Origin: JADFWK01 sp035527895
Lineage (GTDB): Bacteria > Desulfobacterota > DSM-4660 > Desulfatiglandales > B25-G16
Direction of reading: 5' to 3'
Length of the DNA stretch: 64,000 nt
NCBI GenBank assembly: GCA_035527895.1
Contig: DATKZQ010000081.1
Location: 1 to 64,000, forward strand
Every line of letters begins with the position of its first letter. Positions within the stretch are counted from its first letter, which is position 1. This document shows positions 1 through 8,630 of the stretch, piece after piece. The translations under genes were made by a program, and so were the position numbers. Under the pieces are notes generated by a model. That model ran no database searches and was not told the DNA's origin. It was given only the letters and a program-made list of their open reading frames with translations.

Positions 1-2
1 CA

Positions 3-131
3 ACGGATGCGCCCTTTGCGCCGGTCGAAAAGACCATCGCCGCAATCGAGCAGCTCGAGCTTACCGAGGCCGATAAGAGACAGATATATCATCGCAACGC
101 CGAAAAACTCATGAACGTTTCGTTCGACTAG
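3..131 (+). CDS. Amidohydrolase family protein, C-terminal fragment
   Basis: The window opens inside a reading frame that ends at TAG 129-131. The 42 visible residues contain DAPFAPVEKTIAAIEQL and end with RNAEKLMNVSFD. This is the usual tail of amidohydrolase-2 (TIM-barrel metal-dependent hydrolase) proteins, where the last helices end in a (G/R)NAE(K/R)L(L/M) motif. The metal-binding residues lie upstream of the window, so substrate and completeness cannot be judged. Identification rests on this C-terminal motif alone. Confidence 0.6.
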   Translation, partial: TDAPFAPVEKTIAAIEQLELTEADKRQIYHRNAEKLMNVSFD

Positions 132-295
132 GCTGACGGCCACGAGTATCCAGGGCGAAATGCAAGCTCGAATTCCGGGGACACCACGGTCCTTTCTTGA
201 GCAATGTTTTGCTTGCCATAATACGCTATACGAAATACCCCCTCCTCACATGATCATTTGCCTGTCGGGACACTGCAAAGCTCTTTAATGATGAA

Positions 296-523
296 ATGGT
301 TCGTCGTCTTCAGGTTTTTGAGCGACAGGCAAAGAAAAGGCTTATGGTTCTTCATGCTGCTCCCAGCCTTGAAGCCTTAATGCTGAATCCAGATAACAGA
401 TTTCACGCTTTAAAAGGAGACAGAAAGGGACACTATGCCATGAGCATTAACAAGCAATGGCGTGTTTGCTTTGGGTGGCGTGCAGGTAATGCATATAATG
501 TAGAAATAATCGACTATCACTGA
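296..523 (+). CDS. higB: HigB-like RelE/ParE toxin, N-terminus probably frameshifted
   Basis: The 75-residue frame matches the core and C-terminus of HigB-type mRNA interferases: RLMVLHAA, a NRFHALKGDRKGHY segment, INKQWRVCFGW and a final VEIIDYH. Family members start about 15 residues earlier. The missing part is present in the same frame upstream (251-295 encodes SFACRDTAKLFNDE directly before M296), but that frame opens with a TGA and has no usual start codon. An ATG at 250-252 is offset by one frame. So the gene either starts at the internal ATG 296, giving a truncated toxin, or has a 1-nt indel just after its original start. HigA follows at once. The family call is firm; whether it is active is doubtful. 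Confidence 0.75.
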   Translation: MVRRLQVFERQAKKRLMVLHAAPSLEALMLNPDNRFHALKGDRKGHYAMSINKQWRVCFGWRAGNAYNVEIIDYH

Positions 524-592
524 GGCATTATTAAGGGTGCATAAAAGATTCTCGATCCAATCACTCCGGGTGAAATCCTGCGCGAAGATTTC

Positions 593-1273
593 ATGGAGCC
601 ATTGGGCATCAGCATTAATCGGCTTTCTCGTGATCTGGCTGTGCCGCCGAACAGGATTAGCGAGCTTGTGAATGGCAAACGAGCCATTACGGCTGATACC
701 GCTCTCAGGTTACAGCGTTATTTTGGAGTTGAAGCGCAGTTCTGGCTTAATCTTCAGGCTGAATATGAACTGAGAACACTGCGGCGAAAGATCTGGAGTG
801 ACATTGAACAGCGAATCATTCCGATACGGTACCCCAATATTTTGATTTCTTCAAGAAATAGATTCGACCTAATGGAGTTTAGCCAAAATGGTTTTCACCG
901 ACTTTTCGCCATACCCCTCAAAAACTCCAATAACTTATCCTTCTGGTTGAACTCTGGATTTTCGATAACCAAATTAACAAGTCTATCAAGGATCTCTCCC
1001 ACCTCGGGGCCGGGCCGAATGCGCAGCAGAGTCATGACGTCGTCACCGTTCAGTGCCAGATCCGATACGGTGAGCGGGGGCGACTGGGTCAAGAGGGAAT
1101 GGATTCGTGCCCTAAAGGCATCAAGATCCGTTTCAAACCCCCTGCCCCAGCCGTGTGCGAGATCATCAGCCCTTCTGAGTTTGATAAGGTCGTCGATGTT
1201 GTCCGGGCCTGCCCGTTTGACAAAACGCCTCAATGCCCTCTCAGTCAACTCCCGTTTATATTCAAACATGTGA
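593..1273 (+). CDS. higA: HigA-like antitoxin (XRE family), damaged at both ends
   Basis: The HigA signature is clear: an HTH with LSRDLAVPPNRISELVNGKR, then ITADTALRLQRYFG and FWLNLQAEYEL. Homology begins upstream at 548 (ILDPITPGEILREDF), but a TAA at 542-544 sits in that frame. The nearest start, GTG 537, is one frame off, as if one base were lost. The only standard in-frame start is ATG 593, which drops the conserved N-terminus. Recognisable HigA sequence ends near 835, at its normal length of about 95-100 residues. The frame has no stop there and runs on to 1273, antisense to the CCA-enzyme gene. The extra residues after ~835 are very unlikely to be real protein. The pair looks like a decaying toxin-antitoxin module or an error-prone stretch. 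Confidence 0.55.
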   Translation: MEPLGISINRLSRDLAVPPNRISELVNGKRAITADTALRLQRYFGVEAQFWLNLQAEYELRTLRRKIWSDIEQRIIPIRYPNILISSRNRFDLMEFSQNGFHRLFAIPLKNSNNLSFWLNSGFSITKLTSLSRISPTSGPGRMRSRVMTSSPFSARSDTVSGGDWVKREWIRALKASRSVSNPLPQPCARSSALLSLIRSSMLSGPARLTKRLNALSVNSRLYSNM

Positions 1274-2298
1274 TTGCCAATGAGATTGGTCACCCGGGCG
1301 ATCATGTCATTGCTGAACCGGAGCCTTGTCATGATCTGTTTGGTCAGCTCTGCGCTGGCAGCGGCATGACCGAGGAACCTCCATCGTCCGTTGGCCTTTT
1401 TTCTTACCCGCGGTTTGGCAATGTCATGAAACAACGCAGAGAGCCTCAGAACAGGATCGGGTACAACTGAGTCAATGGTCTCCATGATGTGCCGGTAGAT
1501 CGTATACCGGTGGTAGTCGTTCTGTCGCTTTCTGTATCCTTCAAGGAGTTCGGGCAAGATCCTTTTAAGAAGACCTGTCTTCCTCATCAGGTTGAACCCC
1601 TTCGAGGGCTTTCTCGCTAACAGTATCTTCAAGGGCTCATCCCGTATCCGCTCTCGAGCTACCCCATCGATAGTGTGGGCCAAAAAGCATACCGCCGTGA
1701 GGGTTTCTGGGTCGATGGAGTACCCAAGCTCCACGGCAAACCGTATAGCCCTTATCATCCTCAAGGGGTCCTCTTGGAAGCGCTCCGATGGATTCAGCAC
1801 CGCCCGCACCACCCTTCCCGTTATATCGCTCCTCCCATTAAAAGGGTCGATGATTTTCCCATCGGTTATGTCGTATGCCATGGCATTAAAGGTAAAATCC
1901 CGGTGGGCAAGGTCTTCCTCAATGCTGTGCCCGAACCCCGTTGCGCCCCTGAAGGTGGTCGCCTCATAATGCCTCCTTTGGTAGACAAGTGTCACGGTCC
2001 CGTGTTTGAGGTCAAACCGTCTCAGATCATGAAAAAGGTGATGAATCCTGTCCGGCGTTGCATCGGTGGCTACATCCCAGTCTTTGGGCTCGTTACCGAG
2101 CAGAGCATCCCTGAGAGCCCCTCCCACAATGTGCGCCCGGTGCCCATGTTCGATGAGCCTCCTTATGATCGAGAGAACGAATTCGGGTATGCTCTGCCCC
2201 TGTATTTCTAGAGGTGTTCTATCTTGCATGACACGCAAGCCCTGTTTTGATCTTGCAAACGGCCTTATAGTCGTTTGTTTGCCTTTGTGCGGGAGCAC
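895..2298 (-). CDS. cca: CCA-adding enzyme / polynucleotide adenylyltransferase with HD domain
   Basis: 467 residues. It has a class-II nucleotidyltransferase head with GGALRD (59-64) and DWD (73-75, catalytic carboxylates), then ERFQEDPLRMIRAIRF (about 172-187), typical of the tRNA CCA-enzyme/poly(A) polymerase superfamily. An HD phosphohydrolase-type domain follows, with FHD at 290-292. The C-terminal RIRPGPEVGEILDRL segment is more usual for CCA enzymes than for PcnB, so addition or repair of tRNA 3' CCA is the best call; poly(A) polymerase activity cannot be excluded. The first codon is GTG 2298 without a clear ribosome site, and ATG 2229 is an alternative start. The 3' end overlaps the spurious extension of the higA frame. 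Confidence 0.85.
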   Translation of the reverse strand: MLPHKGKQTTIRPFARSKQGLRVMQDRTPLEIQGQSIPEFVLSIIRRLIEHGHRAHIVGGALRDALLGNEPKDWDVATDATPDRIHHLFHDLRRFDLKHGTVTLVYQRRHYEATTFRGATGFGHSIEEDLAHRDFTFNAMAYDITDGKIIDPFNGRSDITGRVVRAVLNPSERFQEDPLRMIRAIRFAVELGYSIDPETLTAVCFLAHTIDGVARERIRDEPLKILLARKPSKGFNLMRKTGLLKRILPELLEGYRKRQNDYHRYTIYRHIMETIDSVVPDPVLRLSALFHDIAKPRVRKKANGRWRFLGHAAASAELTKQIMTRLRFSNDMIARVTNLIGNHMFEYKRELTERALRRFVKRAGPDNIDDLIKLRRADDLAHGWGRGFETDLDAFRARIHSLLTQSPPLTVSDLALNGDDVMTLLRIRPGPEVGEILDRLVNLVIENPEFNQKDKLLEFLRGMAKSR

Positions 2299-2717
2299 GT
2301 TTCGAAATAGGCTTTCATTGGTAAGATTATTTTTTTCTTAACCGCCCTTTCGCTGCGCTCCTTCGAGACACGGAGAGCACAGAGAGGGGTATAGTTTTCC
2401 TGATGGGGAGACGACGATCAGGAAAAAACTCAGCCCTCCGGGCAGCTTTTCGCTCCTTCATTTGGCCGTGGCCTGGTCGCCGTATCACTATATACCAAGA
2501 GGCATCGCATTCAAACAGGTTTCCGGGAAAAGGTTGACGGGATCGAACCGTATTCATACAATATTCGCAGTCTGACCCCAGATCGCAAACGCGCACCGAT
2601 GCAAAACCGGCAGGGAATGGCGGGCAGGCGAGCAAACCGTGACGTTCAGTTTTGAAGAACGGAACAAACATAAGGGTGTTGCCGAGGGCAGCGCCGATAA
2701 ACGGAGAACGGATATCG
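2299..2717. other. Intergenic region, no gene recognised
   Basis: About 420 bases between the divergent CCA-enzyme and YecE-like genes. Open frames here on either strand have no family resemblance and poor starts. A GGTTCGATCCCG string at about 2543-2554 (minus strand) resembles a tRNA T-arm but lacks a matching acceptor strand. Promoters for the flanking genes presumably lie here, but none stands out. Confidence 0.5.
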
Positions 2718-3455
2718 GTGAAAAGAGAACGGTCATCTGAGATCCACATCGGTACCTCGGGCTGGAACTACGATCACTGGAGGGAGGCATTCTATCCTCA
2801 GGGCTGCCCAAAATCCAAGTGGCTTCAGTTCTACGCCGAACACTACCGGACCGTTGAGCTCAATGCCTCTTTTTACCGGCTCCCCAAACCCCAAACCTTT
2901 GAGACCTGGCGCAAAAAGACACCTGCTAATTTCCTCTGGGCGGTGAAGGCCAACAGATATATCACCCACATCAAGCGGATCAAGGATGTCCGGGAACCGC
3001 TGGAGCGGTTTTTTAGTGCCGCGGACCTCCTGAGGGAAAAACTGGGCCCAATCCTCTTTCAGCTGCCGCCCTCTCTTTCCTTTGATGAAACGGTATTGTC
3101 CGGCTTTTGCAAAACCCTCTTCGGCAACCACCGTTACGTCCTGGAGGTGCGACATCCGAGCTGGGCGGACCACAGGGCGCTGGGAATCCTCAAAGATCAC
3201 AACATCGCCCTGTGTATCTCGGATACGGCCGGCCGCTACCCGTATATCGAAGAGGATACAGCCGGCTTCATATATATCAGGCTTCACGGTTCCAAAACGC
3301 TCTACACCTCCGAATACACCGAAGAAGAGCTTCGGGCTTACGCCGGGAAAATAAAAGGCTGGTCAAAGGATACCTACGTCTACTTTGACAACGATTACAA
3401 CGGCTATGCAGTCAAAAACGCACGGCGCTTGAAGGAAATCCTGGGGCTATTGTGA
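2718..3455 (+). CDS. DUF72 / YecE-like TIM-barrel protein
   Basis: The protein starts VKRERSSEIHIGTSGWNYDHWREAFYP. It carries the DUF72 landmarks: IGTSGW near the N-terminus, KWLQFYAEHYRTVELNASFYRLP, the FLWAVKANRYITH strand, PILFQLPPS, the EVRHPSW motif and a terminal YVYFDNDYNGYAVKNA segment. Function in the family is not established; a phosphodiesterase-like TIM barrel has been suggested. GTG 2718 is preferred because family members begin right before the IGTSGW strand and GGAG lies about 10 bases upstream. The frame also opens earlier at TTG 2652. The gene lies 12 bases upstream of a radical SAM gene and is probably co-transcribed with it. Confidence 0.85.
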   Translation: MKRERSSEIHIGTSGWNYDHWREAFYPQGCPKSKWLQFYAEHYRTVELNASFYRLPKPQTFETWRKKTPANFLWAVKANRYITHIKRIKDVREPLERFFSAADLLREKLGPILFQLPPSLSFDETVLSGFCKTLFGNHRYVLEVRHPSWADHRALGILKDHNIALCISDTAGRYPYIEEDTAGFIYIRLHGSKTLYTSEYTEEELRAYAGKIKGWSKDTYVYFDNDYNGYAVKNARRLKEILGLL

Positions 3456-3467
3456 GGTAGTGATCAA

Positions 3468-4562
3468 ATGGGTGATTGCAGATACTGCGGTGTCTCTTCA
3501 CCGCTTATCTCAAAGGCTATTGGGGTCTGTTTGACCTGCCTGAGGGCCGGCCATGACAGTCTGGCCGAGCACCTTGTCGAGGTCCACCAAAAATCGAGGG
3601 AACCATTTGGCCTCCCGGCCGTGCCTCCACAAGACCCGGAAGGAATCATCTGCCAACTGTGTGCGAACGCATGCCAGATTGCCGAAGGTGGTATTGGGTA
3701 CTGCGGCGTCAGGTTTGTTTCGGGTGGCAGGATAAGAGGTGGCACAAAAGAGGCCACTGTAGACTGGTATTTCGATCCCCTGCCGACTAACTGTGTTGCC
3801 GATTGGGTGTGCCCCGGAGGCACGGGCACGGGATACCCGCACTATGCATACACACAGGGCCCGGAGCATGGCTACAAGAACCTTGCGGTCTTTTACAATG
3901 GCTGCTCCTTTAACTGTCTGTACTGCCAGAACTGGCACTTCCGGGAGCGGCTCAGCAACGAGACGCGGGTAGGGGTTGCTGACCTGGCCGGCTCAGTAGA
4001 CCCGCAAACGGCGTGCATCTGTTACTTTGGGGGAGATCCGACGCCTCACCTTATTCACGCTCTTGCTGTGTCAAAAACAGCGATCAAAGAAACAAGGGGA
4101 AGGATCCTACGGATCTGCTGGGAAACCAACGGCTCAATGAACCCGGGCTTGCTTTCCCAGATGATCCATATCTCGTTGGATACCGGAGGCTGTATCAAGT
4201 TCGATCTCAAGGCATGGACCCAGGCCCTGCACCGAGCCCTGTGCGGCTTGAGCAATTCAAGGACCCTGGATAACTTCAAAAGGGTCGCCCAGAATATCGA
4301 AAAAAGGCCGGAGGTACCGCTCCTGGTCGCCAGCACCCTTCTGGTGCCGGGCTACATAGACGCCGAAGAGGTGTATAACATAGCCTCTTTCATCTGTTTG
4401 TGTAGCCCCCATATCCCTTACACACTGCTGGGTTTCTATCCCCACTTCTTCATGGCCGATTTACCGAGAACCACCAGGATGCAAGCCGAGGAATGCCGTG
4501 ATGCGGCCAGGCAGGCTGGTCTTACAAGGATAAGGATTGGCAACGAGCATCTGCTCCGTTAG
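3468..4562 (+). CDS. Radical SAM enzyme, AmmeMemoRadiSam (AmrS) / PflA-like
   Basis: 364 residues. The [4Fe-4S]-binding motif is C146-x3-C150-x2-C153 (NGCSFNCLYCQNWHFRE), the form used by activase-type radical SAM proteins. FGGDPTPH and IKFDLKAW match the AmmeMemoRadiSam/PflX-like group. The N-terminus adds cysteine pairs (C4/C7, C21/C24) and C62/C65/C69/C79, which could bind zinc or a second cluster. The family's usual partners (Memo, AMMECR1) are not in the window, so the product is unknown. The gene follows the YecE-like gene by 12 bases and converges on lspA with 18 bases between. Confidence 0.85.
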   Translation: MGDCRYCGVSSPLISKAIGVCLTCLRAGHDSLAEHLVEVHQKSREPFGLPAVPPQDPEGIICQLCANACQIAEGGIGYCGVRFVSGGRIRGGTKEATVDWYFDPLPTNCVADWVCPGGTGTGYPHYAYTQGPEHGYKNLAVFYNGCSFNCLYCQNWHFRERLSNETRVGVADLAGSVDPQTACICYFGGDPTPHLIHALAVSKTAIKETRGRILRICWETNGSMNPGLLSQMIHISLDTGGCIKFDLKAWTQALHRALCGLSNSRTLDNFKRVAQNIEKRPEVPLLVASTLLVPGYIDAEEVYNIASFICLCSPHIPYTLLGFYPHFFMADLPRTTRMQAEECRDAARQAGLTRIRIGNEHLLR

Positions 4563-4580
4563 ACTGGCAGGATAGGGGGT

Positions 4581-5075
4581 TTAAGGGCTCTTCCCGGAGA
4601 GGCTTTTGCCCAGAACCAGATTCAGCAAGAGCCAGAGCGTGCCCATGGTGACGGCGGAATCGGCCAGGTTGAATGCGGGCCAGTGGTACCCCTTTATGGA
4701 GAAATCCAGGAAATCGATCACAAACCCAAGACGTATCCTGTCCACGAGATTGCCCACTGCCCCTCCAAGGATGAGGGCAAGCCCCACGGTCAGCCATTTC
4801 TGATCCCTTCTGGCCCGCCAAAAAAACACCACTATCACCAGGATGGCTGCCAAGGTTGCCCCCATGAGCAGGTAGGCGGCAACGTGAGATCTGCTTTGCC
4901 CGAGAATCCCGAAGGCCATCCCTTTGTTCTTGACCAGTACCAGGTCCAAGAACCCCGGGATTACGGAATGGGCCTGATACGGCTCCAGTTGGGCAACCAT
5001 GAACCACTTGGACACCTGATCCAGGAGCACAACGATCAGCGCCGACAGGGTAAAGAGGAGATAATCCCGTTTCAC
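4581..5075 (-). CDS. lspA: Lipoprotein signal peptidase (signal peptidase II)
   Basis: 164 residues with four predicted membrane segments. It has the family boxes NKGMAFG (50-56), GGAVGNLVDRI (104-114), VIDFLDF (119-125) and FNLADSAV (135-142). The last two carry the catalytic aspartate pair. It cleaves signal peptides of diacylglyceryl-modified prolipoproteins in the inner membrane. The start is GTG 5075, three bases after the ileS stop. The ileS-lspA order is common in proteobacteria and indicates co-transcription from the ileS promoter. Confidence 0.95.
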   Translation of the reverse strand: MKRDYLLFTLSALIVVLLDQVSKWFMVAQLEPYQAHSVIPGFLDLVLVKNKGMAFGILGQSRSHVAAYLLMGATLAAILVIVVFFWRARRDQKWLTVGLALILGGAVGNLVDRIRLGFVIDFLDFSIKGYHWPAFNLADSAVTMGTLWLLLNLVLGKSLSGKSP

Positions 5076-5078
5076 CGC

Positions 5079-7883
5079 TTATGGCTCTACCGCTATTTCT
5101 TTGATAACCTTCCTACATCGGTCACACAGGGTACGGTGCTCTGCATCTTGTCCGACAGCAGGATCGTGCACCCAACACCGCTCGCATTTGAGGAACCGTG
5201 AAGGTACAACCTGGATTACCAAACCAGGGTAGTCCTGGCTTTCGTAACCTGTTTCAACGGCCCCCTCATCGACAAATTCAACGGCCGACACAATGCAGAT
5301 CGATCGTAATTCATCCCGGTAATCCTGTACTGATTTCAGAAGTTCGGGTGAAAGGGCCACTGTCACCGATGCATCCAGAGAGTGGCCGATAACCTTGTCC
5401 TGACGGGCCAGCTCAAGGGCCTTGGTGATCTCTTTTCTGACCCCTAAGAGCAGGTCCCACCGCTCAATCAGCGATGCGTCCATGTAATCATCCCTGGCAG
5501 GGTTAAACTGGGCCGCATGGACGCTCACGGGCTTGTCCTTGTTAGGGAGATGGGCCCACACCTCCTCTGCCGTAAAGGGTATAATAGGGGCTACCAGCTT
5601 CACGAGACCTTCCAGGATCTCGTTCATAACCGTCTGAGCAGACCTTCTCTCTCGCGAATCAACGGCCCTTGTATAGAGCCTGTCCTTCAGAACATCCAGG
5701 TAAAAGGACGAGAGGGTGAGCACACACAGATTATAGATCGCCTGATAGATAGCATGATACTCATACCGCTGGTACGATCTCAATACCGACTTTGTTAATT
5801 CCTGAAACTTGTGGAGTGCCCATCTGTCAAGCTCAAGCAGATCCCCGTAGGAAACGCTGTCTCGAGAGGGGTCAAAATCGGTGAGATTTCCCACCAAGTA
5901 CCTGAACGTATTCCTGAGCCTCCGGTAAGCCTCGGTCAATCTGTCCAAGATCTCTTGGGACAGCCGTATGTCACCCCGGTAGTCCTCTGAGGCAACCCAC
6001 AGTCTCAATATCTCCGCGCCATGCTTATTGATGACCTCTTCAGGGGAGATCACATTTCCCCTGGATTTGGACATCTTTCTTCCGCTTCCATCAACGACAA
6101 ACCCGTGGGTCAGGACGGACTTGAAAGGGGCCTGATCACGTGTGCCCACCGAACACAAGAGCGAGCTATGGAACCAACCCCTATGCTGATCGCTTCCTTC
6201 CAGGTACATATCGGCGGGATATCGCAGATAGTCGGATCGTCGCTCAAGGACCGTAAAGCTGACGCCCGAATCAAACCACACATCGAGTATGTCTGTCTCT
6301 TTTCTGAAGCTGTTTCCATTGCAATTGGGGCACGTGGTTCCTGCCGGCAGGAGTTCATCAGGAGAAAGGTCAAACCAAACATCCGTGCCGTGTTGTTCCA
6401 CAAGCCCTGCCACATGATCGACTATCTCCTCGGTGATGAGGTGATTACCACATGTACGGCAGTAGAAAATGGTTATGGGAACGCCCCACGAGCGCTGCCG
6501 TGAGACACACCAATCGGGCCGGTTCTCCACAAGGCCGTAAATCCGTTCTTCGCCCCAGCTGGGGATCCACTCAACCCCTCTGATGGCCTCAAGGGATTTC
6601 TCTCGCAACCCAGCCTTATCCATGGAGATAAACCACTGCTCCGTAGCCCTGAATATGACGGGGTTCTTGCACCTCCAGCAGTGAGGATAGGAATGGGTGA
6701 GGGGCTCATCTTTCAGCAGCATCCCTAACTCGGCCAGCTTGTCCATGACCGGCCTGTTGGCATCAAAGACCTCCATGCCGGCGAAAAACTCCACCTCCTC
6801 GGTAAATCTCCCCTTATCGTCAAGGGGTGAATATATATCGAGGTTGTACTGCAACCCGCTTTCGTAGTCCTCCTGGCCGTGACCCGGGGCAGTGTGAACA
6901 CACCCGGTACCTACATCCAGGGTAACATAATCGGCAAGAATGATTACCGACTCCCTGTCATATATGGGGTGCTTTGCCTTGAGGCCTTCCAGCTCTCGGG
7001 CATCGAGCCGATCCAAAACGCTATACTCCTCAATGCCCACTGAATCTACGAAAGCCTCCAAGAGATCTTCAGCGAGTATGAGCACACCGTATGTCGGGGT
7101 ATCGATAGCCACATAGGGCAAATCGGGATGGATGGCCACAGCCAGATTTGAAGGTATGGTCCACGGCGTCGTGGTCCATATTGCTATGTAGATCTCTTTG
7201 CCTGCAAGGGCCGGGTGGCTAGCCGTTACGTCTGATATCATGGGGAACCTGACATAGATCGACGGTGAGGTATCATCCTCGTATTCGACCTCCGCCTCTG
7301 CCAGGGCGGTGCTGCAGGAGTTACACCAGTAAACGGGTTTCTTGCTCTTGATGAGGCTCCCGTTGAGGGCAAACTTGCCGAACTCCCGGACTATAGTAGC
7401 CTCATACTTATAGTTCATGGTCAAATACGGATTATCCCACTCGCCAAAAACGCCAAGCCTCTTGAACTCATCACGCTGTATCCCTATGAAGCGCTCGGCA
7501 AACCGGCGGCACCTTTTTCTGACGTCCGATTGGGCCATCTGCAGCTTCTTGTCGCCAAGCTCCTGATCTACCTGCCATTCTATGGGAAGCCCATGGCAGT
7601 CCCATCCGGGCACGTAAGGAACATCGTAACCGTTCATCTGCTTGGATTTGATAATGATGTCCTTCAGGATCTTATTGAATGCCGTTCCCATATGAATATG
7701 GCCGTTGGCATAGGGAGGCCCGTCGTGGAGAATATAGAGGGGTTTTCCCCGGGAGGAATCCCGTATAACCTTGTAGATGTCCTGCTTTTCCCATTCTTTC
7801 AGTATTTCAGGCTCTTTCTGAACCAGGTTTGCCTTCATGGGGAAATCGGTTTTAGGAAGATTGAGCGTTTTCTTGTAATCCAT
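5079..7883 (-). CDS. ileS: Isoleucyl-tRNA synthetase
   Basis: 934 residues, normal for bacterial IleRS. It has the class-I HIGH motif (HDGPPYANGHIHMG, residues 53-66), the editing domain with WTTTPWTIPSNLAV and the KMSKSRG loop (after VVDGSGR). At the C-terminus is a zinc finger of CERCW and CDRC cysteine pairs. It charges tRNA-Ile in the cytoplasm. Transcription continues into lspA. The upstream region 7884-8087 is AT-rich and contains clustered TTGAC motifs on the minus strand (about 7975-8005) that could form the -35 of its promoter. No T-box-like leader was seen. Confidence 0.97.
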   Translation of the reverse strand: MDYKKTLNLPKTDFPMKANLVQKEPEILKEWEKQDIYKVIRDSSRGKPLYILHDGPPYANGHIHMGTAFNKILKDIIIKSKQMNGYDVPYVPGWDCHGLPIEWQVDQELGDKKLQMAQSDVRKRCRRFAERFIGIQRDEFKRLGVFGEWDNPYLTMNYKYEATIVREFGKFALNGSLIKSKKPVYWCNSCSTALAEAEVEYEDDTSPSIYVRFPMISDVTASHPALAGKEIYIAIWTTTPWTIPSNLAVAIHPDLPYVAIDTPTYGVLILAEDLLEAFVDSVGIEEYSVLDRLDARELEGLKAKHPIYDRESVIILADYVTLDVGTGCVHTAPGHGQEDYESGLQYNLDIYSPLDDKGRFTEEVEFFAGMEVFDANRPVMDKLAELGMLLKDEPLTHSYPHCWRCKNPVIFRATEQWFISMDKAGLREKSLEAIRGVEWIPSWGEERIYGLVENRPDWCVSRQRSWGVPITIFYCRTCGNHLITEEIVDHVAGLVEQHGTDVWFDLSPDELLPAGTTCPNCNGNSFRKETDILDVWFDSGVSFTVLERRSDYLRYPADMYLEGSDQHRGWFHSSLLCSVGTRDQAPFKSVLTHGFVVDGSGRKMSKSRGNVISPEEVINKHGAEILRLWVASEDYRGDIRLSQEILDRLTEAYRRLRNTFRYLVGNLTDFDPSRDSVSYGDLLELDRWALHKFQELTKSVLRSYQRYEYHAIYQAIYNLCVLTLSSFYLDVLKDRLYTRAVDSRERRSAQTVMNEILEGLVKLVAPIIPFTAEEVWAHLPNKDKPVSVHAAQFNPARDDYMDASLIERWDLLLGVRKEITKALELARQDKVIGHSLDASVTVALSPELLKSVQDYRDELRSICIVSAVEFVDEGAVETGYESQDYPGLVIQVVPSRFLKCERCWVHDPAVGQDAEHRTLCDRCRKVIKEIAVEP

Positions 7884-8087
7884 TATGAGTCTCTCTGATC
7901 AACAAGCCATGAAACAAATAAGAATAAATCTCTTTTAATTACCGGCAATTAAAAAATGTTGAATAACAGATATGTTTTGTCAAGTCAATGTCAATATTTT
8001 ATTGACTTACAGCCCAAAACAGGTATTCTTTGTTCGCACATCACGGTAACCTTATTGCCGTTTCTTTGTTTCTGATTGGGGGTTGAA

Positions 8088-8492
8088 ATGAGAAATTTAG
8101 GGATTATGTTTCTCCTGTTTGTTTCCGTTTTGACTTTAAGCAGTTGCTATCCCCTGGCCTTAGTTGCGGTTGGTGGCGCTGCAGGGGTGGGTGGCTATCA
8201 ATACTACCAAGACAAAGGGGTCTTGGAGGCACGCATCTATCACCCGTACCGTGCGGTATGGGATGCTACCCTTAGGGCTCTCGAAGATCTGGGGTATGCG
8301 ATAGAAAGCGCCCAGCAAGAGCCATCGGCCGGAAAGGTGATGGCCAAAGGTGAAGACAATACACCTGTTGTGGTTACCCTTGAATATGAATCAGACAGCA
8401 TCACCAAGGCAGCTATCAGGGTCGGTCATCTGGGCGACAAAGATGCCTCCTTGGCCATTAAGGAGCAGATCCAAAAAACGTTGCCCCAGTAA
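8088..8492 (+). CDS. DUF3568-like small lipoprotein
   Basis: 134 residues from ATG 8088, with a GGGGG stretch (8078-8082) as ribosome site; an in-frame TTG at 8076 is less likely. The N-terminus is a lipoprotein signal: hydrophobic core then lipobox LSSC with Cys20 as the lipidation site. A Gly/Ala-rich GGAAGVGGYQYY linker follows, then a compact domain (YRAVWDATLRALEDLGY, VTLEYESDSITKAAIRVG) typical of DUF3568 proteins. These are periplasmic or outer-membrane-anchored and of unknown role. The gene is monocistronic, followed by a hairpin terminator. Confidence 0.8.
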   Translation: MRNLGIMFLLFVSVLTLSSCYPLALVAVGGAAGVGGYQYYQDKGVLEARIYHPYRAVWDATLRALEDLGYAIESAQQEPSAGKVMAKGEDNTPVVVTLEYESDSITKAAIRVGHLGDKDASLAIKEQIQKTLPQ

Positions 8493-8532
8493 TCTATCTG
8501 ACCGTTTCGACTTACCAACACTGAGTGAACAG

Positions 8533-8561
8533 CCGGCCCCTTTGAAAGGCCGGTTTTGTTT
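8533..8561 (+). terminator. Rho-independent terminator after the lipoprotein gene
   Basis: CCGGCC (8533-8538) pairs with GGCCGG (8548-8553) around a 9-base loop and is followed by TTTTGTTT (8554-8561). It lies 40 bases past the lipoprotein stop and about 70 bases before thi4, separating the two units. Confidence 0.75.
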
Positions 8562-8630
8562 AGCCAATAGCGGCTTAGAGGCTATGGCAGATAAGGGGTT
8601 ATTACCTCTGAGTTTTTGCGGGAGGAAAAA

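Noticed and set aside
2530..2600. tRNA-like T-arm (GGTTCGATCCCG on the minus strand)
   Set aside because: Only 4 of 5 T-stem pairs form, and no acceptor, D-arm or anticodon arm could be found at the right distance.
8493..8630. TPP riboswitch upstream of thi4
   Set aside because: A CTGAG string occurs at 8521, but the second conserved TPP element (CCTGAT...GCGTAGGGA type) is absent, and a terminator of the previous gene occupies part of the gap.
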